Assembly: GCA_030613445.1 (NCBI GenBank) | Contig: JAUWLY010000091.1 | Location: 1-9,462 of the forward strand | Length of the DNA: 9,462 nucleotides | Source of the DNA: Candidatus Stahliibacteriota bacterium | GTDB lineage: Bacteria > Hydrothermota > Tepidihabitantia > SM23-42 | Reading direction: 5' to 3' | Part shown: positions 1-4,772 of the stretch, piece after piece | Numbering within the stretch: the first letter of the stretch is position 1 | Layout: each line of letters starts with the position of its first letter | Notes under the pieces: model-generated | What the model was told of the DNA's origin: nothing | Database searches by the model: none | The model's input: only the letters and a program-made list of their open reading frames with translations | Made by a program: the position numbers and the translations under genes

Positions 1-154
1 GGTCAAATTTCTCTTCGAATGCCATAATCAACTCAACTGTATCGAGTGAATCAGCACCAAGATCCTCGATGAACTTAGCCTCAAGAGTTACCTTTTCTGG
101 TGGAACATGAAGTTGCTCCACAATTATATCTCGTACATCATCAAATAATGCCAT
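1..154 (-). CDS. acpP: Acyl carrier protein, N-terminal 51 codons (cut by the window edge)
   Basis: Translation of the complement from 154 gives MALFDDVRDIIVEQ and continues to the signature G-A-D-S-L-D. Ser36 in D-S-L is the residue that carries the 4'-phosphopantetheine arm. The helix after it (TVELIMAFEEKFD) is the usual recognition helix II of bacterial ACPs. ACP shuttles growing acyl chains between the soluble enzymes of type II fatty-acid synthesis in the cytosol. The start is fixed by a strong SD (AAAGGAGG in mRNA sense, 160-167) five bases upstream. About 25-30 residues are missing beyond the left edge. It lies 75 bases downstream of fabG on the same strand, the classical fabG-acpP order, with no promoter or terminator seen between them, so the two are probably cotranscribed. 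Identification is secure; only the C-terminus is unseen. Confidence 0.96.
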   Translation of the reverse strand, partial: MALFDDVRDIIVEQLHVPPEKVTLEAKFIEDLGADSLDTVELIMAFEEKFD

Positions 155-229
155 CTATTCCTCCTTTGCAAAACTGAAATACCTTTGGAATCCATGATTG
201 CTTCCAGATATCTACATAATTCATATCTA

Positions 230-961
230 TCACATTACCATGCCGCCGTCCAAGGAAAAAACCTGTCCTGTGATGAACGAAGATTGGTTTGATGATAAGA
301 ACAAAGCAAGATTGGCAACATCATCAGTTTCTCCAAAACGACCCATGGGAATCATCTTTAGATATGCTTGTTTGAGTTCATTAGGTATGGTATCGGTCAT
401 CTTTGTATTGATAAAACCTGGGGCGATTGCATTAACTGTAACATTTCGGGCAGCAAGTTCTTTAGCTACGGATTTCGTAAATCCGATAACACCTGCTTTG
501 CTTGCCGCGTAATTAGCCTGTCCTGCATTACCGATCAAACCAATAACTGAGGCGATATTAACGATCTTTCCATAGCGTTGTTTTATCATCGATCGAATTA
601 CTGCTTTGGTCACAAGAAATGTACCGGTCAGGTTGATACTAATCACATCTTCCCAATCTTCTTTGGTCATTCTCAATACCAGCCTATCAATAGTAATCCC
701 AGCATTGTTGACGAGGATATCAATTCTCGAAAATTGTTTCAGAATATGTTCAACTGTTTCTCTTACTTGTTCTTCAGAACCTATGTTCAATTCGAAGAAA
801 TGGACTTCGCCATTGATCTCCTGAGCTGTCTTGGCGCCGGTCCCAACATCGATATCACAGATGGCAACAACCGCCCCTTCTTGGGCGAATCGTTTAGCGA
901 TCCCAGCTCCAATACCACTTGCTCCACCTGTAATTAAAGCGATTTTTGAGCCCAAAACCAT
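230..961 (-). CDS. fabG: 3-oxoacyl-ACP reductase FabG (short-chain dehydrogenase)
   Basis: This 243-residue protein has the length and full motif set of FabG. The Rossmann glycine motif TGGASGIG is at 11-18 and NNAG at 85-88. Catalytic residues are Asn110, Ser138, Tyr151 and Lys155 (YAASK), and the C-terminus is the typical GGMVM. It reduces 3-oxoacyl-ACP to 3-hydroxyacyl-ACP in fatty-acid elongation, and the acpP gene follows directly. Many SDRs look alike, but the adjacency to acpP and the GNAGQANYAASKAG block make FabG the best call. Cofactor is uncertain. The Arg of the E. coli TGASRGIG motif is replaced by Ser15, and Asp36 ends strand beta2; known SDR rules then favour NADH over NADPH. 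The start is firm, because an in-frame TGA lies five codons upstream and KIALITGG aligns with E. coli FabG. There is no SD, unlike most neighbours, and a consensus promoter abuts the start codon. Confidence 0.95.
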   Translation of the reverse strand: MVLGSKIALITGGASGIGAGIAKRFAQEGAVVAICDIDVGTGAKTAQEINGEVHFFELNIGSEEQVRETVEHILKQFSRIDILVNNAGITIDRLVLRMTKEDWEDVISINLTGTFLVTKAVIRSMIKQRYGKIVNIASVIGLIGNAGQANYAASKAGVIGFTKSVAKELAARNVTVNAIAPGFINTKMTDTIPNELKQAYLKMIPMGRFGETDDVANLALFLSSNQSSFITGQVFSLDGGMVM

Positions 962-966
962 GTTAA

Positions 967-994
967 ATTGTATTCAGATTTACATTATTGTCAA
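967..994 (-). promoter_or_regulatory. Sigma-70-type promoter of fabG, predicted leaderless
   Basis: On the minus strand TTGACA (994-989) and TACAAT (972-967) are separated by 16 bp, a near-perfect sigma-70 match. The expected transcription start, 6-7 bases after the -10 box, falls on or next to the A of the fabG ATG at 961. No SD lies between the -10 box and the ATG. The sequence fit is direct; promoter activity and leaderless initiation are inferred. It would let the fatty-acid genes be transcribed independently of the TCA operon upstream. Confidence 0.7.
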
Positions 995-1002
995 GGACAA
1001 TA
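986..1002. promoter_or_regulatory. 17-bp perfect palindrome over the fabG -35 box (candidate operator)
   Basis: TATTGTC-AAG-GACAATA has seven-base arms that match perfectly around a three-base centre. It covers the whole -35 hexamer (989-994) of the fabG promoter. The position is that of a repressor site blocking RNA polymerase. It does not match an operator I can name (not Rex, Fur or CopY consensus), and fatty-acid regulators such as FapR bind other sequences. Its role is an inference from position and symmetry. Confidence 0.45.
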
Positions 1003-1054
1003 CAAAATCGGTACTCGCAGAAATAAGACAGAGACTTCATCCGTTGTTATTCGC

Positions 1055-2260
1055 TTATTCTCCAAACGCCTTTTTCTGATATCCTTGCCATTTTTTCTCA
1101 AGATCCTTATCAGTTATCGTATCCATTATGTAATCACAGAATTCTCTACTGGTCGCACCAGTTGAACGACCAGTCATTACCAGTTTCTTTTCAAACTGAC
1201 CGCAGATATCCAGTGCCATTTCAAGCTGCTTACCAAGTTCTGGATACCCGATATGATTGAGCAATAGCGCGCCGCCCTTTGTTACACTACTTGGATCAGC
1301 ATACTTTGCGCGACCTTCTTTAACCATACGTGGTGCACTTCCGTGGATTGCTTCAAACATGGCGTAGCGTTTGCCAATATTCGCACTGCCAGCTGTACCA
1401 ACCCCACCTTGAAACTCAGCCGCTTCATCAGTCAGGATGTCGCCATACAGGTTTGGCAGAACCAGTACCTTAAACTGAGTCCGTCGTTTCAGGTCAACGA
1501 GTTTGGCAGTCATAATATCAATGAACCAATCATCAGCACTTATGTCGGGGTATTCCTTGGCTATTTCATAAAAAGTCTTTAAGAATAAACCGTCTGTGGT
1601 TTTAATAACATTTGCCTTGGTCACCGCAGTAATTCTATCGCGCTCGTTCTTTTTAGCATATTCAAAGGCAAGTCTGATAATCCGTTCACTACCCGGTTTG
1701 GTAGTAACTTTGAAATCCATGGTCAGGTCATCGGTTACTTCAACACCGAACGGGCCAAGTGCATAGGCACCTTCAGTATTCTCTCGGAAAAACATCCAAT
1801 CAATACCTTGGTCTGGAACACGTACTGGTCTAACATTTGCAAAAAGATCGAGCTCTTTGCGGATCGCAACATTTGCACTCTCGATATTTGGCCAGGGGTC
1901 ACCTTTTTTCGGTGTTGTAGTCGGCCCTTTCAGGGTCACATGGCACTTTTTTACTGCAGCCAATACATCATCGGGCACTGGCTTCATAACTTCGGAGCGC
2001 TTTTCAATTGTCAGTCCTTCGATTACACGAAACTCAATCTTTCCAGCCTTCACTTCATCGGCAAGGAGCTGTTCAAGTACCCTTTGGGCTTCTGCCGTGA
2101 TGTGGGGTCCGATTCCATCGCCACCGATCGTGCCGATGATAATCGGTTTCAACTTGGAATAGTCGACCCAGCCTTTTTCTGCTTTAATACGCTCAATCCT
2201 TTTTAACTGATCCTCAATCAATTTCCCAAAATGCTCTTTTGCCTTCTCAATAGCGTCCAT
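1055..2260 (-). CDS. icd: Isocitrate dehydrogenase (NAD or NADP, beta-decarboxylating family)
   Basis: This 401-residue enzyme oxidatively decarboxylates isocitrate to 2-oxoglutarate. It has GDGIGP at 47-52. The isocitrate-binding pattern Ser128-x-Asn130-x3-Arg134 ... Arg144 has the spacing of E. coli Ser113, Asn115, Arg119 and Arg129, which separates it from isopropylmalate dehydrogenase. Other matches are ENTEGAY (160-166, Tyr166), Lys215 in TKANVIK, metal ligands Asp248, Asp274 and Asp278 in NLYGDILTDEAAEF, and the cofactor loop EAIHGSAP (303-310). Residues after HGSAP are Arg-Met, matching neither the E. coli NADP pair (Lys-Tyr) nor the NAD pair (Asp-Ile), so cofactor cannot be assigned. 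An N-terminal extension of about 38 mostly helical, charged residues precedes the core. The start has a strong SD (GGAGG, 2268-2272, spacer 7). Placement after citrate synthase and aconitase supports the assignment. No terminator is seen after it; fabG begins 93 bases on. Confidence 0.93.
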   Translation of the reverse strand: MDAIEKAKEHFGKLIEDQLKRIERIKAEKGWVDYSKLKPIIIGTIGGDGIGPHITAEAQRVLEQLLADEVKAGKIEFRVIEGLTIEKRSEVMKPVPDDVLAAVKKCHVTLKGPTTTPKKGDPWPNIESANVAIRKELDLFANVRPVRVPDQGIDWMFFRENTEGAYALGPFGVEVTDDLTMDFKVTTKPGSERIIRLAFEYAKKNERDRITAVTKANVIKTTDGLFLKTFYEIAKEYPDISADDWFIDIMTAKLVDLKRRTQFKVLVLPNLYGDILTDEAAEFQGGVGTAGSANIGKRYAMFEAIHGSAPRMVKEGRAKYADPSSVTKGGALLLNHIGYPELGKQLEMALDICGQFEKKLVMTGRSTGATSREFCDYIMDTITDKDLEKKWQGYQKKAFGE

Positions 2261-2298
2261 CTAATAGCCTCCTTTTTACACTAACGAACACTAATAAA

Positions 2299-2336
2299 AT
2301 GATCTCACGAATATACACGAATCTACGTGTGATCAT
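2299..2336. repeat. Imperfect hairpin over the stop codon of the GxxExxY gene
   Basis: ATGATCTCACG (2299-2309) pairs with CGTGTGATCAT (2326-2336) with a single T-T mismatch. The 16-base loop contains most of the CACGAAT repeat pair. The right arm includes the GxxExxY stop codon (2333-2335). There is no U-tract, so it is not a classical terminator. It may be the folded end of the repeat-bounded unit, which is an inference. Confidence 0.4.
2306..2322 (+). repeat. CACGAAT repeat pair, left end of the GxxExxY unit
   Basis: CACGAATATACACGAAT is two CACGAAT heptamers separated by three bases. It is the inverse complement, at 16 of 17 positions, of the copy at 2739-2755 on the other side of the GxxExxY gene. 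It lies between that gene and the SD of isocitrate dehydrogenase. Confidence 0.8.
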
Positions 2337-2740
2337 AGAACAACACGGCGACATTCTAATGGTGAATGTCTGAAATTAACAATTATTGCGAGTTTCAGGT
2401 TAGTGCTTTCCAAATATCGTAAAACCTGTCTTATCATATCGTTAGTAATAACAGCAACTGTTTTAATCTCCACAATAATTTTATTTTCTACAATGAAATC
2501 GACATAGAAGTTTCCCAATTTCCTACCTTCAAATTCAACAGACACTTTTTTCTCACGTCTAAATGTAAAATCAGCTGATTTTAATTTTGTCTCTATTGCA
2601 CGTTGATAATGTTTCTCCTGGTATATGGTACCAAACTTATTATGAACCTCAAACAGTATACCCATTACTCTATAACTCAGCTCAGGGTGAATTAAATTGA
2701 TATTCTTTATCTTCGTGTGAATTCGCGATTTGTTCTCCAT
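2333..2740 (-). CDS. GxxExxY family protein, predicted PD-(D/E)XK nuclease fold
   Basis: This 135-residue protein of unknown function matches the GxxExxY family (Pfam PDDEXK_3 fold). The core begins around HPELSYRVMGILFEVHNKFG (18-37), then YQEKHY (40-45). The namesake Gly position is Ile39, while Glu42 and Tyr45 are kept. A PD-(D/E)XK-type active site is visible as Asp81, Glu91-Ile-Lys93 and the QxxxY pair Gln105/Tyr109, so nuclease activity is plausible; no target is known. The first ~12 residues (MENKSRIHTK...) are encoded by degenerate CACGAAT repeats, and the ATG itself overlaps a repeat. There is no SD upstream, only the repeat, so it may be translated poorly or by coupling to the gene 17 bases upstream. 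If the true start is later, the repeat-derived residues are dispensable. It lies inside a TCA operon with no evident metabolic link. Family call is secure, biological role unknown. Confidence 0.88.
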   Translation of the reverse strand: MENKSRIHTKIKNINLIHPELSYRVMGILFEVHNKFGTIYQEKHYQRAIETKLKSADFTFRREKKVSVEFEGRKLGNFYVDFIVENKIIVEIKTVAVITNDMIRQVLRYLESTNLKLAIIVNFRHSPLECRRVVL

Positions 2741-2755
2741 TCGTGTTTATTCGTG
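2739..2755 (-). repeat. CACGAAT repeat pair, right end of the GxxExxY unit
   Basis: Read on the minus strand this is CACGAATAAACACGAAT. It starts five bases after the small aconitase subunit's stop codon begins and runs into the GxxExxY ATG. Two degenerate units (CGCGAAT and CACGAAG) continue at 2712-2726 inside the coding region, making a short array of about four units. Confidence 0.8.
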
Positions 2756-2757
2756 TC

Positions 2758-3258
2758 TTAATCTAACTTAAAATCCCCGTGTTTCTGAATATGCGCGACC
2801 AAACCGCCATCATTAAGTATGTTAAGCATAGCTTTAGGAAGAGATTGTACCTGGAGATCAATATCCTTTGTCTTGTTTCTGATAATACCTGTAGAAAGAT
2901 TCAACTCCAGTTCGTCACCCTGGTCTATCTTGTCAGTATCACACTCCACAAGGGGAAGTCCAACATTTATTGCATTGCGGTAGAATATGCGCGCAAATGA
3001 TTTTGCCAATACCGCAGAAACACCAGCCAGCTTGATTATCGTAGGTGCGTGTTCGCGTGAGCTACCAAGTCCGAAATTATTGCCGGCTACGACAAAATCG
3101 TCTTTTGACATACTTGACGCAAACTGCGGATCAGCATCTTCAAGAACATGTTTTGCCAGTTCAGGGAGATTTGAGCGAAGATGGAAGTACCTTCCCGGAC
3201 AAATCAAATCTGTGGAAATAGAATCTCCAAACTTCCATGCTTTGCCTTTTAAAACCAT
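2758..3258 (-). CDS. Aconitase/isopropylmalate dehydratase-type small subunit (LeuD-like), probably of a two-subunit aconitase
   Basis: This 166-residue swivel-domain subunit has the compact archaeal/anaerobe LeuD form. Motifs are FGDSISTDLICPGRY at 10-24, the flap motif NFGLGSSREHAP at 61-72, and SFARIFYRNAINVGLPL at 87-103. With the large subunit (4773-6044) it forms the [4Fe-4S] hydro-lyase. The substrate loop after PGR reads YFHLRS (24-29). An Arg at this loop is known from archaeal homoaconitase small subunits (YLRT/S), whereas isopropylmalate isomerases have YLVY-like loops. That and the flanking citrate synthase and isocitrate dehydrogenase favour citrate as substrate, by inference. 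Isopropylmalate isomerase remains possible, or a dual function. The start has a strong SD (GGAGG, 3264-3268, spacer 5). It is separated from its partner subunit by the citrate synthase gene, an uncommon arrangement. Confidence 0.88.
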   Translation of the reverse strand: MVLKGKAWKFGDSISTDLICPGRYFHLRSNLPELAKHVLEDADPQFASSMSKDDFVVAGNNFGLGSSREHAPTIIKLAGVSAVLAKSFARIFYRNAINVGLPLVECDTDKIDQGDELELNLSTGIIRNKTKDIDLQVQSLPKAMLNILNDGGLVAHIQKHGDFKLD

Positions 3259-3301
3259 CGTATCCTCCTCATTGGAACACAGATGTTGGGTATTTGATAT
3301 A

Positions 3302-3340
3302 TGATGATTGACTTTTTATCTATTTTATCTGTCATCATCA
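3302..3340. repeat. Bulged hairpin between citrate synthase and the small aconitase subunit
   Basis: TGATGATTGAC (3302-3312) pairs with GTCATCATCA (3331-3340), ten pairs with one bulged T and an 18-base AT-rich loop. It sits in the 108-base gap ahead of the small-subunit SD. It is weak and without a U-tract, perhaps an mRNA processing or stability structure. Chance is not excluded. Confidence 0.25.
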
Positions 3341-3366
3341 CCCATCTAATATCCTCTATCCGCAAT

Positions 3367-4644
3367 TTACCCCTTTACCGCCTGCTTCATCCATTCGGTT
3401 GTTACTGACTTTGGTCGTTCAATTGCTTCACCCAATGCACGGCTGACAATGAGTTGAGAACACATACCAAGAGCTCTTGAAACACCAAAAAGTACGGTAT
3501 AGTATTCGAACTCGGTCAAACCGAAGTGATAGAGCAAACAACCTGAAGCAGCATCAACATTGGGCCATGGATCCTTTGCCTTGCCATGCTCTTTTAAAAC
3601 ATCAGGTATAACCTTAAATACCTTGGAAACAATCTGGAATAGATCGTCATCAGCACAGACCCTGGTACCAAAATCGTGGAACGCAGCATACCGTGGGTCA
3701 GTCACTCTCAAGACAGCATGACCATAACCCGGAATGACCTGGCCTGATTTGAGTGTATCCCAAGCAAATTCACGCAACTGGTCTTCGCTTGGCACACCAC
3801 CAAACTTGTCCTTAACCATCATGACCCAACGCAAGCACATCTGATTAGCCAATCCATGGAGTGGACCAGCCAGCCCGTTCAGACCTGCGGAAATTGCATA
3901 GTATGGGTCAGATAGTGCAGAACCGACGCAATGACACGTGTGAGCACTAACATTACCACCTTCGTGGTCAGTATGCAAAACCAGATAAAGTCGCATAAGA
4001 TTACCGAATTCACCAGAAGGATCATCAACCCCCAGCATACGCGCATAATCACCTGCCCAATCAAGTTTGGGGTCAGGTTCAATACGTGGACCTTTATTAA
4101 AACGCATACGATAGATACCTGCTGCAAGGGTAGGTAGTTTTGCAATTAGATTGAGGCAGTCTTCAAGCGTGGGATCCCAGAAATCGGTTTTTTTCAAGCC
4201 TTCGTCATATTTCTTTCTGAACACTGAGTCTCTTTCCATTGCCAGGATACCGAGACTGAACATCGCCATAGGGTGAGAATCTTTGGGCATTGCTTCGAGC
4301 GTGTTCCAGACATAGTCAGGTACTTTGGCGCGTGATTTCAGATCCTTTGTTAGATCCTCGATTGCTGCATCATCTGGCAACTCGCCCGTGACAAGAAGGA
4401 AGAATACAGCCTCTGGTAATTGGTCCTTTAACTCACCGATTGGCGTACCTCGAATGATCAGACCCTTGTTTGGTGGCACGACTGAGGTATCACAAACCAA
4501 TGCCTTAACACCACGCATACCTCCATAGGCCTGAGCTACTGTTACTTCTGATATGACTGTTTTTGCATTCGCCTTTACAAAACCTTTAATCTCATCCCGG
4601 AGTGCCGGGATCTTTTTTGCTAGTGTTTGTTTCAATGTAGCCAT
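3367..4644 (-). CDS. gltA: Citrate synthase, eukaryotic (mitochondrial)-type
   Basis: This 425-residue enzyme condenses acetyl-CoA and oxaloacetate to citrate. Catalytic residues are His263 (GPLHGLANQ), His309 (GYGHAVLRVTDPRY) and Asp364 (NVDAASG). Oxaloacetate ligands His227, Arg318, Arg390 and Arg410 are also present. All seven are offset by exactly 11 from pig heart numbering (274, 320, 375, 238, 329, 401, 421), indicating no net indel across the catalytic half. The N-terminus (ITVAQAYGGMRG-like, here VTVAQAYGGMRG) also follows the mitochondrial pattern. This is therefore the eukaryotic-like branch, found in scattered bacteria, rather than the hexameric GltA of E. coli. There is no transit peptide. 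The start has a clear SD (AAGGAGAT, 4650-4657). It lies between the two aconitase subunits in one operon and supplies their substrate. A 2-methylcitrate or Re-type enzyme is unlikely given the motif match. Confidence 0.95.
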   Translation of the reverse strand: MATLKQTLAKKIPALRDEIKGFVKANAKTVISEVTVAQAYGGMRGVKALVCDTSVVPPNKGLIIRGTPIGELKDQLPEAVFFLLVTGELPDDAAIEDLTKDLKSRAKVPDYVWNTLEAMPKDSHPMAMFSLGILAMERDSVFRKKYDEGLKKTDFWDPTLEDCLNLIAKLPTLAAGIYRMRFNKGPRIEPDPKLDWAGDYARMLGVDDPSGEFGNLMRLYLVLHTDHEGGNVSAHTCHCVGSALSDPYYAISAGLNGLAGPLHGLANQMCLRWVMMVKDKFGGVPSEDQLREFAWDTLKSGQVIPGYGHAVLRVTDPRYAAFHDFGTRVCADDDLFQIVSKVFKVIPDVLKEHGKAKDPWPNVDAASGCLLYHFGLTEFEYYTVLFGVSRALGMCSQLIVSRALGEAIERPKSVTTEWMKQAVKG

Positions 4645-4663
4645 TACTTATCTCCTTTTTTAA

Positions 4664-4704
4664 CACGAATTTACACAAATAATGGCACGAATTTACACAA
4701 ATAA
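4664..4704. repeat. Two tandem CACGAAT/CACAAAT repeats in front of citrate synthase
   Basis: CACGAATTTACACAAATAA occurs at 4664-4682 and again, identical over 19 bases, at 4686-4704 (period 22). The 17-base core differs at two positions from the left end of the GxxExxY unit (CACGAATATACACGAAT). It ends six bases upstream of the citrate synthase SD. No gene accompanies this copy. It appears to be a solo repeat of the same family. Confidence 0.75.
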
Positions 4705-4772
4705 AAACCGAGCCATTTACAACTATAAATTCCCTTATCTATTTCCTCTCCCTTTTTTACTCTTATTCACCC

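Larger units (their letters stand above)
2306..2755 (-). mobile_element. Candidate repeat-bounded unit: one GxxExxY gene between 17-bp inverted repeats
   Basis: One 135-codon gene is bracketed by near-identical inverted 17-bp repeats and occupies almost all the space between the small aconitase subunit's stop codon (2758-2760) and the isocitrate dehydrogenase SD. The unit interrupts an otherwise purely metabolic operon and solo repeats of the same kind occur in front of citrate synthase. No transposase is present and no obvious target-site duplication is seen, so movement would need help from elsewhere or an unknown mechanism. The structure is directly visible; calling it mobile is an inference. 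Confidence 0.4.

Noticed and set aside
962..1054. Terminator between isocitrate dehydrogenase and fabG
   Set aside because: The only clear symmetry is the 17-bp palindrome over the -35 box, which has short arms and no T-run in the transcript direction.
4664..4704. Two-unit repeat as a CRISPR remnant
   Set aside because: Period 22 with a three-base gap leaves no room for a spacer, and no cas gene is present.
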